Assembly: GCA_030538585.1 (NCBI GenBank)
Contig: JAUNTP010000004.1
Coordinates: forward strand, 1 to 39,142
Direction of reading: 5' to 3'
Length of the DNA stretch: 39,142 nucleotides
DNA from: Mobilicoccus sp.
Lineage (GTDB): Bacteria > Actinomycetota > Actinomycetes > Actinomycetales > Dermatophilaceae
The position numbers and the translations under genes are program-made. The notes under the pieces are model-generated. The model ran no database searches. It worked only from the letters and a program-made list of their open reading frames with translations, and was not told where the DNA came from. Below are positions 1 through 8,940 of the stretch, in pieces; within the stretch, counting starts at the first letter, position 1; every line of letters begins with the position of its first letter.

Positions 1-2
1 GA

Positions 3-133
3 TGGTCTCGAGACGCTCGCTTCGCTCGCTCCTCGACCAACGGGGTTGGAGACTCGCTCCTCGACGGGTGGGCCACCCTCGCCAACGCACGATGGTCTCG
101 AGACGTCGCTGCGCTCCTCCTCGACCAAACGGG
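3..133. repeat. REP-like dispersed inverted repeats, two copies (3-43 and 93-133)
   Basis: Two copies of an imperfect inverted repeat starting TGGTCTCGAGACG, with a GCTTCGC or GCTGCGC centre, and ending CTCGACCAACGG or CTCGACCAAACGG. A partial copy (ggagactcgctcctcgacgg) lies between them near 47-66. The arms TGGTC and GACCA with the central TCTCGAGA and CTCC/GGAG elements can fold on themselves. The same unit recurs in four other gaps of the window, always outside genes, as expected of REP/BIME-type elements. No REP-associated transposase is visible here. Confidence 0.8.
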
Positions 134-147
134 TGGTGGCGTGGCGG

Positions 148-1950
148 TCAGCGGACCACCTCGCGGTGGCCTGCGTCGATGCGTCTGGTCCAGCCGCGCG
201 CGTCAAGGTGTTCCAGCAGGGGGATCGCGACGCGGCGGGTCGTGTCCAGGGCGCGGCGGGCCTCGCTGGTGGTGAACGGTTGGGGGAGCGCGGCGAGAAT
301 CCGCATCGCCTGCGCCGGGGCCTGGGGGCGGAGCAGCACGTCATCGTCGAGACGGATGAGCCGCCCCGCGGAGATGGCGGCGGCGATCTCTCGCTTCCCG
401 AGACCGGCGGCGTCGAGGTCGGGTCGCTCAGGGGCAGCGAACGGCGTCTCGGCCAGGCGCTCCTCGATCCGCGCGAGACCCTGCTCGGCGGGCCCGAGGC
501 TGGCCTGCACTCCCGGCTCATGCACACGGCCCCGCTCACAGACGAGACTCACCGACGCAGCGAGGGGGGCGACGAGCGCGCCGTCGGGCAGCTCGGCGGC
601 GGCGCGGGCCGCTTCGGTCGGCATCCACGGCGACATCGGGTGGGTGCGGGCGTACTCGCGCACCACCTCGCCGAGACGCTCCTGCCAGAGTGCCCACCGC
701 TCGGGGGCCACGAGCACGTCCGCGACGCGAATCACGCCGGCGGTCTCCCCCTCCAGGTCGGCTGCGTCGACACCGAGGCGGAGGGCGTCCTTCACGCTGA
801 GGTGCCCGCGCGCTGCCACCTCGACGGCAAGATCGACCCGCGCGCTGCGGCCCCGCAGCTGCTCCCCGCGCTTCGCACCGGCGCCCCGGCGTCGCAGGGC
901 GGGCGGGTCGGGATCGAGGACGACGGCCCCGACGATCTCGCCGGTGCCGGGGTCGCGCAGCAGGGCCCGGTCCCCGGAGACGAGCGGCAGCGCGCGAGGC
1001 AGCCTCAACCGGGCCGTGTCGGCGTCGGGTCCGAAGGGGCGGACGCCGACCTCCATGGATGCGGTGCCGACGTGCAGCATGAGGTGGGCCGGGACACCCG
1101 TGGGCTGCGTGGCGCCAACCGCCTCGTGGCGCGTGAGGCGCACGTCGACCTGGTCGGTGAGCGTCCACGCGTCGGCGTGCAGTAGCGCATCCCCGCGGTG
1201 GACGTCGTCGGCGGCGACGCCCCGGACGTTGACGGCGACCCGGGCAGGGCCGACGACGTGCTCACGGGGCTCGTCGAGAGCGTGCAGGCCGCGCACGGTG
1301 ACGCGCCGCCGCCCGACCTCGGTGAGCAGGTCGAGGGCGCCCTCGCGGCGCAGGGAACCGGCTCCAAGGGTCCCCGTCACCACCGTCCCGGCCCCGGCGA
1401 CGCTGAAGGCGCGGTCGATCCACAACCTGGCCCGGCTCGCAGGGTCGGGGCGAGGCATCGAGCGGGCGAGGTCGGCGAGGGCGTCCCGCAGCGTGTCCAG
1501 GCCCGCGCCGGTGCGTCCCGACACGACGACCGTCGCGCGGGGGGTGATGCCGACCGCGGCGATCTCGGCCTGGGCGCGCTCCATCGCGGGAGCCGGGTCG
1601 GCGAGGTCGGCGCGCGTGACGACGAGCACCAGGTCCTCGACCCCGAGAGCGGCTGCCGCCGAGAGATGTTCGGCGCTCTGCGGCATCCACGACTCGTCGG
1701 CGGCGACGATGAGCATCACGGCCGGCACCGGCCCGAGACCGGCGAGCATCGTGCCGATGAAGCGGCGGTGGCCGGGCACGTCGACGATGGCGATCGTCCG
1801 CTCCGCCACCTGCAGCCAGGCGTACCCGAGGCCGATGGTCAGGCCGCGGCGTCGCTCCTCCTCCCACCGGTCGGGATCACGTCCGGTGAGGGCGCGCACG
1901 AGGGTCGACTTGCCGTGGTCGACGTGCCCCGCCGTCGCGATGACGGTCAT
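148..1950 (-). CDS. selB: Selenocysteine-specific elongation factor SelB
   Basis: SelB is the EF-Tu-like GTPase that brings Sec-tRNA to UGA codons marked by a SECIS hairpin. The 600-residue product opens with a G1 loop GHVDHGKS (8-15), has DVPGH (57-61) as G3 and TRAD (112-115) at the G4 position. EF-Tu-like beta-barrel domains follow, then a C-terminal region with the winged-helix character that binds SECIS RNA in this family. The start at 1950 is chosen because MTVIATAGHVDHGK is the normal N-terminus of the family; the open frame runs upstream only into selA sequence. The gene follows selA by 20 bases on the same strand, so the two are probably one transcript. No strong Shine-Dalgarno is visible before the start, which suggests coupling to selA termination. 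The client is the UGA-containing formate dehydrogenase gene at 13021-16365. Confidence 0.95.
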   Translation of the reverse strand: MTVIATAGHVDHGKSTLVRALTGRDPDRWEEERRRGLTIGLGYAWLQVAERTIAIVDVPGHRRFIGTMLAGLGPVPAVMLIVAADESWMPQSAEHLSAAAALGVEDLVLVVTRADLADPAPAMERAQAEIAAVGITPRATVVVSGRTGAGLDTLRDALADLARSMPRPDPASRARLWIDRAFSVAGAGTVVTGTLGAGSLRREGALDLLTEVGRRRVTVRGLHALDEPREHVVGPARVAVNVRGVAADDVHRGDALLHADAWTLTDQVDVRLTRHEAVGATQPTGVPAHLMLHVGTASMEVGVRPFGPDADTARLRLPRALPLVSGDRALLRDPGTGEIVGAVVLDPDPPALRRRGAGAKRGEQLRGRSARVDLAVEVAARGHLSVKDALRLGVDAADLEGETAGVIRVADVLVAPERWALWQERLGEVVREYARTHPMSPWMPTEAARAAAELPDGALVAPLAASVSLVCERGRVHEPGVQASLGPAEQGLARIEERLAETPFAAPERPDLDAAGLGKREIAAAISAGRLIRLDDDVLLRPQAPAQAMRILAALPQPFTTSEARRALDTTRRVAIPLLEHLDARGWTRRIDAGHREVVR

Positions 1951-1970
1951 CTGGGTGGCGCTGTCGGGCC

Positions 1971-3314
1971 TCACTGCCCCTCCGAGAGCACACGCATCAG
2001 CATGTCGCCGAGGCGGTCGTCCTGCGCCGGGTCGACGGTCCGAAGATCGAGCAGGAGGCGGCCGTCGACGACCCGACCGATGACCCCTGCGGCACGGAGC
2101 GGTCCCGCCCACGCGGCGTCGAGGGCGAGCGCGACCGAGGGCAGCACGACCTCCGGAGCGCCACCGCCGCCGACGGCCGCCTCGCTGTCGACGACCTCGA
2201 TGAGCGTCGCGTGCGCGGTGTGGGCGCGCAGCTGTGCGGCGAGGGTGTCGGTGCGGCGGCGCAGTGACACCAGGTCGACGTGCAGTGCAGCCCAGGTGGG
2301 GGTCGCGTCGGGCGCGAGCAGGGTCGCTTCCATCGCGGCGAGGGTGAGCTTGTCGACGCGCACGGCGCGGGCGAGGGGGTGGCGCCGCACGGCGTGGACG
2401 AGGTCGGAGCGGCCGAGCAGCAGCCCTGCTTGCGGTCCGCCGAGGAGCTTGTCGCCGCTCGCGGTGACGAGGTCTGCGCCCTGGGTGAGGGCCGTCTGCG
2501 CGTCGGGCTCGTCGGGCAGAACCGGTTCGGGGGTGAGGAGTCCGCTGCCGATGTCGACGACGAGTGGCACGTCGCAATCGTGCTCGGTGCGCAGCCGCGC
2601 GGTCAGGGCGGCGAGGTCGCTGACCGGCACGGAGCGGGTGAACCCGCGGACGACGAAGTTGCTCGGGTGCACCTTGAGCAGTAGCCCGGTGTCGGGGCCG
2701 ACCGCGTCCGCGTAGTCGTCGAGGTGGGTGCGGTTGGTCGTGCCCACCTCCACGAGGCGGGCTCCGGTCGAGGCGATGAGCTCGTGCAGGCGGAACCCGT
2801 CGCCGATCTCGACGACTTCGCCGCGGCTGATGACCACCTCGGGGCGGCCGGCGGCGACGGCGAGCGCGGTCGTGGTGAGCACGAGGGCGGCGGCGCCGTT
2901 GTTGACGACGAGTGCGTCACCGGCGGCAGGGACGCTGCGTCGTAGCGCGTCGAGGGTGCCGCGTCCGCGGCGTGCACGCCTCCCAGTTGCCACGTCGTAT
3001 TCGACGTCGACGTGACCGGCGGCGACGGTGAGTGCCTCCCTCGCCCGGGTGGAGAGGGCGGCGCGTCCGATGTTGGTGTGGAGCACGACACCTGTCGCGT
3101 TGACCAGGGGGCGCAGGCTCGTCGTGGGGCGCGCCAGAAGGTCGGCTCGCGCCTCGCCGGCGACGTCGTCGGGGTCGAGATCACCGGCGCGGCAGCGTTG
3201 TTGGGCGCGGACGACGGCGTCTTTGACCGCCGTGGCTCCGTGAGCATCGACGAGGTCGGACAGTGCAGCGAGCACCTGATCGGTGCGTGGCACGCGCCGT
3301 CGTGGATCCGTCAT
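1971..3314 (-). CDS. selA: L-seryl-tRNA(Sec) selenium transferase SelA
   Basis: SelA is a PLP enzyme that converts Ser-tRNA(Sec) to Sec-tRNA(Sec) using selenophosphate from SelD. The 447-residue product matches the family throughout: an N-terminal segment PLVNATGVVLHTNIGRA (69-85), VEVGTTNRTH (188-197), VVDIGSG (252-258), and the PLP-binding lysine K289 in SGDKLLGGPQAG. E. coli SelA uses the equivalent K295. The ATG at 3314 is preferred because GGGGAGG lies 5 bases upstream and the protein starts in the usual place; the open frame continues a further 57 codons, but only through REP-like repeat DNA. It is the first gene of a selA-selB operon. Substrate RNA (selC) and donor enzyme (selD) lie about 4.5 kb away. 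Confidence 0.96.
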   Translation of the reverse strand: MTDPRRRVPRTDQVLAALSDLVDAHGATAVKDAVVRAQQRCRAGDLDPDDVAGEARADLLARPTTSLRPLVNATGVVLHTNIGRAALSTRAREALTVAAGHVDVEYDVATGRRARRGRGTLDALRRSVPAAGDALVVNNGAAALVLTTTALAVAAGRPEVVISRGEVVEIGDGFRLHELIASTGARLVEVGTTNRTHLDDYADAVGPDTGLLLKVHPSNFVVRGFTRSVPVSDLAALTARLRTEHDCDVPLVVDIGSGLLTPEPVLPDEPDAQTALTQGADLVTASGDKLLGGPQAGLLLGRSDLVHAVRRHPLARAVRVDKLTLAAMEATLLAPDATPTWAALHVDLVSLRRRTDTLAAQLRAHTAHATLIEVVDSEAAVGGGGAPEVVLPSVALALDAAWAGPLRAAGVIGRVVDGRLLLDLRTVDPAQDDRLGDMLMRVLSEGQ

Positions 3315-3858
3315 GACACCTCCCCGGTGAGGGTAGCGCCACGCGAGCGACGCATGCCCACCGCCGATCGATCTCGCGACAGTCGCTCCGCTCCCTTCTC
3401 GACCAACGGAGGGGTGGCGCACCGCCTCGAAGGCCCCCGCCCCCGCCGTTGGTCGAGGAGGAGCGCAGCGACGTCTCGAGACCACCGTGAGATTCCGCGT
3501 CGGACCACCGGGGCTGGTAGCACGCGACGTCTCGATGGTCTCGAGACGCTCGCTGCGCTCGCTCCTCGACCAACGGGGGGTGGGCCGACGTCGTGAGGTG
3601 GGCGATGGTCTCGAGACGCTCCCTTCGCTTGCTCGACCAACCGTGCAGGGGGCCGTGATGAGAAACGATGAGCCCCCTGTGAAGGGGTCATGAGAGTGCT
3701 CTCAGGACGGGTGTCGTGGCTGGTCAACGCATCACGTGGGGACATAACGTCGATCCAGGAGGCCGCGCCACCGACCAGCCGTGCCCTTGCCGATTCCCCC
3801 GGGAGTGCTCGCCGAAGACACCGACTCGACACCCAGGCACCACCAGATGGAGCACCCC
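3315..3858. other. Intergenic region with four REP-like copies and a possible promoter
   Basis: This 544-base gap separates divergent selA and the membrane-protein gene at 3859. It holds REP-like copies at 3372-3409 (degenerate), 3446-3484 (opposite orientation), 3536-3577 and 3606-3642. Nearer the right-hand gene a weak promoter can be read: TGGTCA at 3721-3726, 16 bases, then CATAAC at 3743-3748. A short inverted repeat GAGAGTGCTCTC lies at 3692-3703. I see no convincing small gene in it. Confidence 0.6.
3372..3642. repeat. REP-like repeat cluster, four copies
   Basis: Copies at 3372-3409, 3446-3484 (inverted), 3536-3577 and 3606-3642. Each has the TGGTCTCGAGACG arm (degenerate in the first) and the CTCGACCAACGG arm, or the reverse complement. 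The inverted second copy next to direct copies gives the paired arrangement typical of BIMEs. The cluster sits between divergent genes, so it is not simply a 3' terminator. Confidence 0.8.
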
Positions 3859-4545
3859 ATGACGACCCGACCCCGCACCCCCGACCGCCTGCGGGTCGTC
3901 ACCTGGATCGTCGGGGTCGCGGCTCTGGGGTTCGTCGTGCTCATCGTGGGGGCGTCTCTCGCGCTGCGTGCCACGGTGATCGCCGGCATCAACGAGTCGG
4001 TCGCGCAGGAGGCCGGTGAGATCGCCCTGTTCGCTCAGACCGCGGTCGACCCCAGCACCGGCAGGCCGTTCCCGTCGGCGGACCGCTTCGCCGAGGTGTA
4101 CCTCTCGCGTCAGGATCCAGAACGGACCGAACTCCTCGTCGGCGGCAGCCTCGGGTCGAGCGGGCCGGTGTCGACCCGCGGGGCGGACGCGCCCCCGTGG
4201 GCGGCCCTCGATGCGGCGACGACGAAGGAGATCATGCAGCCCGGCTCGGCCGGACGACTCACGACACCCCGGCACGGCGTCGTCACCTGGCAGAACGTGC
4301 AGGTTCAGGCGGGGCAGACCCAAGGCTTCGTCGCCGTCGTGTCCTTCCATCAGCACCTGGAGGATCAGATCCGCTCACGCCTGTTCTCCCTGGCGCTCCT
4401 CGCGGCGCTCTCACTCGCCGCGACGGCTGCAGTGGCGTGGACCGCGGTGGGACGCCTCGTGCGCTCGGTTCACGCCTCAGCATCCTCGGCCCAGCCGGGC
4501 CGGAGCAGTGAGGTTGCTCCCCTTGAGGCGCCGACACCGTCATGA
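3859..4545 (+). CDS. Two-TM membrane protein resembling the sensor half of a histidine kinase
   Basis: The 228-residue product has a short basic N-terminus, a first membrane helix (about 14-36), an extracytoplasmic region of about 150 residues and a second membrane helix (about 176-197), then only about 30 residues (SSAQPGRSSEVAPLEAPTPS at the end). The extracytoplasmic part (NESVAQEAGEIALFAQTAVDPSTGRPF, then a leucine-rich LLVGGSL strand) reads like the sensor domain of actinobacterial HAMP histidine kinases. No HAMP, HisKA or ATPase domain follows, because the frame stops. The ATG at 3859 is chosen for GGAG 7 bases upstream; an ATG at 3847 is possible. The DUF402 gene starts 24 bases after it, so the two may be cotranscribed. 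The function is not known, and the histidine-kinase likeness is from pattern, not a search. Confidence 0.7.
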   Translation: MTTRPRTPDRLRVVTWIVGVAALGFVVLIVGASLALRATVIAGINESVAQEAGEIALFAQTAVDPSTGRPFPSADRFAEVYLSRQDPERTELLVGGSLGSSGPVSTRGADAPPWAALDAATTKEIMQPGSAGRLTTPRHGVVTWQNVQVQAGQTQGFVAVVSFHQHLEDQIRSRLFSLALLAALSLAATAAVAWTAVGRLVRSVHASASSAQPGRSSEVAPLEAPTPS

Positions 4546-4569
4546 TGGTGTGGACGAGAGGAGCACGGC

Positions 4570-6054
4570 ATGGATGCGGGACTGTCACCGGCCGAACTCC
4601 CCTTCGGCGCGCGCGTGCGCGCGGTGTTCACGAAGTACGACGGCACCCCGCACTGGGAGTACGACCTCGTCGTCGTCGGCGTCGACGAGCACGGCGTGTG
4701 GGTGGGCGGTGCGCCCGGCTCGCTCATCGCCAAGCCGGGCCGCGAGATCGTCGCCGACGTCCACTGGGTGTGCCTCTACCCTCGCGACGGCATGTGGGTC
4801 GCCACCTTCAACGGCAGCGGCGGCGCGTTCTCGAGCCGCATCTACGTCGACATCACCTCGACGCCGTCGTGGTGGCACCGCCCCGACGGCGTGCTGCAGG
4901 TGAGCGCCATCGATCTGGACCTCGATGTCGTGCGCCGCTTCACTGGTGAGCTCTACGTCGACGACATCGACGAGTTCGACGAACATCGGGTCGCCTTCGG
5001 CTACCCCGACGATCTCGTGGCGGCCGCGCGCGAGGCCACCGACTGGGTGCACGAGCAGATGGCCGACCGGGCCGAACCGTTCGAAGACGTCGCGCGCGCG
5101 TGGCTCGACACGTGCATCGAGCACGTGAGCACCGACGGTCGCGGCCACGCGACGGTGGGCGACGCCTCGGCCCCGAGTTCCGTCCGCGGAACCGACGACC
5201 CCGCCCCGCAGCAGCGCCAGACAGGGGGGCCCGCGCCACAGCACGAGGACGTCGAGGAGGATCTCCTGGCCGTCTGGACCGACGAGGCCGCGTCCGAGAA
5301 CGAGGACGCCTCCGCGAAGTCCGGCCCGCTGCGCAACGTCGACCACGAGAGGGCCGATGAGGCCCGCGACGACGGCCCCGCCGTGGAGGTCGAGTACGAC
5401 ACGCCCGTCGACCTCGACGACTCCTTCGTGGCCCACTACTCGGCCGACACCGGCAGCTTCGGCGAGGCCACCGACATCGATACGAGCCCGGTCGAACCCG
5501 CCGAGGTGACAGGCATCCTGCTGACGACGCGGACCGGCCGCACCTCACCCTTGTGGTTCGACGGGCGCGAGGTCGAGCCCGAGGAGGTCGACGTGAGCGA
5601 CGAACTCGCCGACCATCTGCGGGACTGGGCCGACCGGTGGACCCGTGACTTCGACCCCGAGCGGGGGTGGCACCCGCGGGCGAGCATCGACGACTACGAG
5701 GCCCTCGGCGCGTGGCTCGCGCGGCGCCTCAAGGACGAGGTCGGCGGCATCGCGGTCACCTTGCAATACGCCCACCTGGGTCGCAGCAGCCTGTGGGCCG
5801 TGCCGTCAGCGCAGGACCGCGAGCCCGCGCCGGTGGTGCTCGACGCGCAGGCCCCGGGTGACCTGCCGGTCCGCGGCGACATCGTCACCCTCGACGGGGT
5901 CGTCGGCTGCTTCTCGAGCACCGTCAACACCCGCCTGGAGGTGTGGGCCGAGGACGGCGGCCGCGACGCCGACGAGGCACGACGCCTCGTCGACCTCATG
6001 GCCGCCGAACTCGGAGCAGAGTACGACGTCCGCCTCGCCGGGCAGGATCAGTAG
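4570..6054 (+). CDS. DUF402 domain protein with acidic linker and C-terminal extension
   Basis: This 494-residue protein has three parts. Residues about 1-185 match the DUF402/FomD-like fold, including the acidic strand segment [12 protein letters not shown] (113-124) and the following [13 protein letters not shown], where the family places its metal-binding acidic residues. In characterised relatives this fold hydrolyses nucleoside di- or triphosphates. Residues about 190-305 are a low-complexity acidic and Ala/Pro-rich linker. Residues about 305-494 form a second globular region ([20 protein letters not shown]) that I do not recognise. Typical DUF402 proteins are about 160-220 residues, so this one is long. 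The start has a clear GAGAGGAG ribosome site. The 3' end overlaps the convergent chemotaxis gene by 7 bases. Confidence 0.8.
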   Translation: MDAGLSPAELPFGARVRAVFTKYDGTPHWEYDLVVVGVDEHGVWVGGAPGSLIAKPGREIVADVHWVCLYPRDGMWVATFNGSGGAFSSRIYVDITSTPSWWHRPDGVLQVSAIDLDLDVVRRFTGELYVDDIDEFDEHRVAFGYPDDLVAAAREATDWVHEQMADRAEPFEDVARAWLDTCIEHVSTDGRGHATVGDASAPSSVRGTDDPAPQQRQTGGPAPQHEDVEEDLLAVWTDEAASENEDASAKSGPLRNVDHERADEARDDGPAVEVEYDTPVDLDDSFVAHYSADTGSFGEATDIDTSPVEPAEVTGILLTTRTGRTSPLWFDGREVEPEEVDVSDELADHLRDWADRWTRDFDPERGWHPRASIDDYEALGAWLARRLKDEVGGIAVTLQYAHLGRSSLWAVPSAQDREPAPVVLDAQAPGDLPVRGDIVTLDGVVGCFSSTVNTRLEVWAEDGGRDADEARRLVDLMAAELGAEYDVRLAGQDQ

Positions 6055-7658
6055 CGGAAACGACCCACGAGGGCGTCGAGCGCCCGGGCCTCGTCGGCCA
6101 GCGCCTTCGCCGACCCCGCGAGGCCGGTGGCCGACTTCGCGGTCTCGGTCACCGTCTGGGATGCGCTCCGCACCGTGGTGGCGATGCCGCCGGAACCGCC
6201 CGCGGCGTCGCCGACGCTGCGACCCATCTCGTTCGTCGTCGCCGTCTGCTCCTCCACGGCCGAGGCGATCGCCGACTGCGTGTCGTTGATCTGCGCGATG
6301 ATGCCGGAGATCTCGCTGATGGCGGCCACGGCCGCCTCGGTGTCCACCTGGATGGCCTCGACGCGCTGACCGATGTCCTCGGTGGCCTTGGCGGTCTCCT
6401 GGGCGAGGTCCTTGACCTCGTTGGCGACGACCGCGAAGCCCTTGCCGGCCTCCCCGGCGCGGGCGGCCTCGATGGTCGCGTTGAGCGCGAGGAGGTTGGT
6501 CTGCTCGGCGATCGAGGTGATCGCCTTGATGACCTCGCCGATCTCGGAGCTCGACGTGCCGAGCTTGGCGACCGTCGTGTTCGTCTGGTCCGCGACGGCC
6601 ACAGCGCTCGCGGCGACACCCGCGGCGTCACCGGCGGAGCGGGCGATCGCCCGGATCGAGGAGGCCATCTCCTCGGTGCCGGCAGCAACGGTCTGGATGT
6701 TGGTGGACACCTCACCGGCCGAGTCGCTCACCTGCGCGAGGCCGGACGCGGCACGGTTGGCGTCGGTCTCGATGCGCGCGGACACCTCGGCGACGTCGGC
6801 GCTCGTGGCCGTGATGTCCGAGGAGACGGTCGCCACCTGGGCGACGATGTTGCGCACGTTCTTCTGCGCCTGGTTGAGGTCCTCGGCCATGGAGCCGAGC
6901 TCGTCCCGGGTCTGCACCTCGGCGTGAGCGGTGAGGTCGCCGTCGGCCATGCGGCCGATCGCCGCGCGGAGCGCACGGATCTGCGACAGCAGCATGTGGC
7001 TGAGGACGATCGAGAGCGCGATCGCGAGCAGGAGACCGACGATCGACACGATGATGATGAAGTTCTGGGTGCGGTTGATCTCGTGCATCGCGAAGCGGGA
7101 CTCCTGCGCCACCGCGGAGGTCACCTGGGTGAGGGTCTCTTCCTGGTGTGCACCGTATTCGGCGACCAGGGGGAGGGACTGCGCCGACAGGCGGATGACC
7201 TCCTCCTCCTGTCCCGCGAGGGAGGCGTCGGTGATGCGGGTGCGGTGCTCGACCCAGGCGGCATAACTCGTCTTCCATTCCTCCCAGGACGGGGCCACCT
7301 CTGGCACCCCGCGGGTGTCGAGGACCGCGGTCAACTGCTCGATCTGGGCGTCGGTGGCCTCCAGTTCCTGCATCCACGGTGCCCGGGAGTCGACGTCCGG
7401 CTGCGCCGTCATGGCGGTGACGACCGACCGGGTGCGCATCTGCAACAACGCCACCTGGCTGAGCGGCTGCTGCATCTCCTCGTTCAGGGTGAAGGTGGTG
7501 TCGATCTCGTCGCGCGCGTAGCCGAGGCCCAAGACCCCGATGACGGTGACGATCGAGGCCGCCACGAGCAGGACGACGCTGCCGAGGATGAGCTTGCTGC
7601 GGACCGAGAAGCCCGAAAGCGCGCGGGTGACGGGACGAAGTGCGGAGGCAGAAGTCAT
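6048..7658 (-). CDS. Methyl-accepting chemotaxis protein
   Basis: A transmembrane chemoreceptor of 536 residues. It has membrane helices at about 23-45 and 200-220 flanking a roughly 150-residue periplasmic-side helical bundle (4HB-type, with conserved-looking alternating charged helices). A HAMP segment follows (221-275, [21 protein letters not shown]). The cytoplasmic coiled coil carries the highly conserved signalling tip around 380-420 ([21 protein letters not shown] at 382-402, then [12 protein letters not shown]), which contacts CheA and CheW. The start MTSAS at 7658 is chosen for AGGAC upstream; the longer open frame would run through the selC tRNA. It lies 89 bases downstream of selC on the same strand. 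Its presence implies a chemosensory array, and probably motility, encoded elsewhere. Confidence 0.95.
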   Translation of the reverse strand: MTSASALRPVTRALSGFSVRSKLILGSVVLLVAASIVTVIGVLGLGYARDEIDTTFTLNEEMQQPLSQVALLQMRTRSVVTAMTAQPDVDSRAPWMQELEATDAQIEQLTAVLDTRGVPEVAPSWEEWKTSYAAWVEHRTRITDASLAGQEEEVIRLSAQSLPLVAEYGAHQEETLTQVTSAVAQESRFAMHEINRTQNFIIIVSIVGLLLAIALSIVLSHMLLSQIRALRAAIGRMADGDLTAHAEVQTRDELGSMAEDLNQAQKNVRNIVAQVATVSSDITATSADVAEVSARIETDANRAASGLAQVSDSAGEVSTNIQTVAAGTEEMASSIRAIARSAGDAAGVAASAVAVADQTNTTVAKLGTSSSEIGEVIKAITSIAEQTNLLALNATIEAARAGEAGKGFAVVANEVKDLAQETAKATEDIGQRVEAIQVDTEAAVAAISEISGIIAQINDTQSAIASAVEEQTATTNEMGRSVGDAAGGSGGIATTVRSASQTVTETAKSATGLAGSAKALADEARALDALVGRFRY

Positions 7659-7747
7659 GACGGTCCTGGGGACGATGGGACAGGGCTCTCGTGCCTCACA
7701 TCGTCCGGACCGACACGCGTCTGAGCGGGCACGGCGACAGGGTGGTG

Positions 7748-7843
7748 TGGCGGAGGCGGACGGGAATCGAACCCGCCAGACCGAGATGCTCGATCTCACC
7801 GGTGTTGAAGACCGGGGGGACCACCAGGAACCCAGACGCCTCC
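7748..7843 (-). tRNA. selC: tRNA-Sec (anticodon TCA)
   Basis: A 96-base tRNA on the minus strand. The 5' end GGAGGCG pairs with CGCCTCC, followed by discriminator G and a genome-encoded CCA (7748-7750). The anticodon loop CTTCAAC within a CCGGT/ACCGG stem gives the UCA anticodon that reads UGA. A long variable arm (GAGAT, loop, ATCTC) precedes a TTCGATT T-loop. Length, long variable arm and extended acceptor/T stack are the marks of bacterial tRNA-Sec. E. coli selC is 95 bases. The eighth acceptor position is T opposite C, a mismatch. The gene sits between selD (divergent) and the chemotaxis gene (same strand). Confidence 0.95.
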
Positions 7844-7951
7844 ACGGGCCACTGTAGGTGACCCCTCGTTTGCCCCGTTCGCGCGGCCCGTAGGGTGCGA
7901 TGAGGATCCCGGCGCGGAGCCGACCGCGCCCCGCTGCGAGGGGAGTTCGAG
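7844..7951. promoter_or_regulatory. Divergent selC/selD promoter spacer
   Basis: Toward selC, TACAGT (complement of 7851-7856) fits an actinobacterial -10 of the TANNNT type and ends 7 bases before the tRNA 5' end, so transcription could start at the mature end. Toward selD, TAGGGT at 7891-7896 with TTGCCC at 7870-7875 (15-base spacing) is a plausible promoter. GAGGGGAG at 7938-7945 is the selD ribosome site. These are pattern matches only. Confidence 0.4.
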
Positions 7952-8938
7952 ATGGAACGGCTCACACGATTCGCCGCCGGGGGCGGGTGCGCCTGCAAGT
8001 TGCCGGCCGGCCAACTGGAGAGGATCGTCGCCCCGCTCACCGGTCACCGACACGACGACCTCCTGGTCGGTCTCGACACCGGCGATGACGCGTGCGCGGT
8101 GCGGGTCACCGTGGGGACGGCGGGGGTGGCTGTGATCTCGACCGCAGACTTCTTCACGCCGATGGTCGACGACGCCTACGACTGGGGCCGGGTGGCCGCC
8201 GCGAACGCCCTGTCCGACGTGTACGCCATGGGCGGGACACCGGTGCTCGCGATCAACCTCGTCGGTTGGCCGGTCGACCTGCTTCCCGACGAGGTCCTCA
8301 CCGAGGTGCTGCGCGGTGGCCTCGACGTCGGCACGCAGGCGAATTGCCCTGTGGCGGGTGGGCATTCGATCACGTCGCCGGAGCCGATCTACGGCATGGC
8401 GGTCACGGGCACGGCCGACCCCGCCACGCTCCTGCGCAACGACGCCGCTCGGGCCGGGATCCCCATCAGCCTCACCAAGCCCATCGGGGTCGGCATCCTC
8501 AACAACCGCCACAAGGCCACCGGTGAGCGCTTCGAGGAGGCCATCGCCACGATGACGACCCTCAACGCCGACGCGAGCCGTGCCGCTGTAGAGGCCGGGG
8601 TGCGGGCTGCGACCGACGTCACAGGGTTCGGGCTGCTCGGCCACCTCTACAAGATGGCGCGCGCATCGGGGGTGAGCGCCGTGCTCGACCACGCCGCCGT
8701 TCCCGTCATCGACGCGGCCCGGGAGTCGTTGGCGGACGGGTTCGTGCCCGGCGGCAGCCGCCGCAACCTCGAATGGGTCCGCCCCCACCTCGCCACGTCG
8801 GGGCAGAGCGAGGACGAGCTCGTGCTGCTCGCCGACGCCCAGACCTCCGGAGGGCTGCTCATCGCGGGAGAGGTGCCCGGCGGCACCGTCATCGGCGAGT
8901 TCGTGCCGGCGAGTGCCGCCACGGTGACCGTGCGCTGA
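7952..8938 (+). CDS. selD: Selenide, water dikinase SelD (selenophosphate synthetase)
   Basis: SelD makes selenophosphate from selenide and ATP for SelA. The 328-residue product carries the N-terminal catalytic motif GGGCACKLP, with C13 and K16 at the positions of E. coli Cys17 and Lys20. It has the ATP-binding and metal aspartates in [12 protein letters not shown] and [12 protein letters not shown], the [17 protein letters not shown] segment (183-type numbering in E. coli differs), and [15 protein letters not shown]. The active-site residue is an ordinary TGC cysteine, not UGA, so unlike some SelD proteins this one does not itself need selenocysteine. The ribosome site GAGGGGAG precedes the ATG. 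It ends 2 bases before the convergent rhodanese-like gene. It is divergent from selC. Confidence 0.96.
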   Translation: MERLTRFAAGGGCACKLPAGQLERIVAPLTGHRHDDLLVGLDTGDDACAVRVTVGTAGVAVISTADFFTPMVDDAYDWGRVAAANALSDVYAMGGTPVLAINLVGWPVDLLPDEVLTEVLRGGLDVGTQANCPVAGGHSITSPEPIYGMAVTGTADPATLLRNDAARAGIPISLTKPIGVGILNNRHKATGERFEEAIATMTTLNADASRAAVEAGVRAATDVTGFGLLGHLYKMARASGVSAVLDHAAVPVIDAARESLADGFVPGGSRRNLEWVRPHLATSGQSEDELVLLADAQTSGGLLIAGEVPGGTVIGEFVPASAATVTVR

Positions 8939-8940
8939 GC

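Noticed and set aside
2..2083. Long plus-strand frame across selB
   Set aside because: It is Arg/Ser-rich, begins in a REP-like repeat, and lies opposite the well-defined selB and the end of selA.
3315..3485. Extended N-terminus for SelA through the upstream gap
   Set aside because: The extra 57 codons translate REP-like repeat DNA and lack a ribosome site, while GGGGAGG precedes the ATG at 3314.
5943..7724. 593-codon plus-strand frame opposite the chemotaxis gene
   Set aside because: The product is a Gly/Asp/Arg-rich shadow; the minus strand has two membrane helices, HAMP and the invariant signalling tip.
7659..7799. Upstream extension of the chemotaxis protein
   Set aside because: It would translate through the tRNA-Sec gene; the start at 7658 has its own ribosome site.
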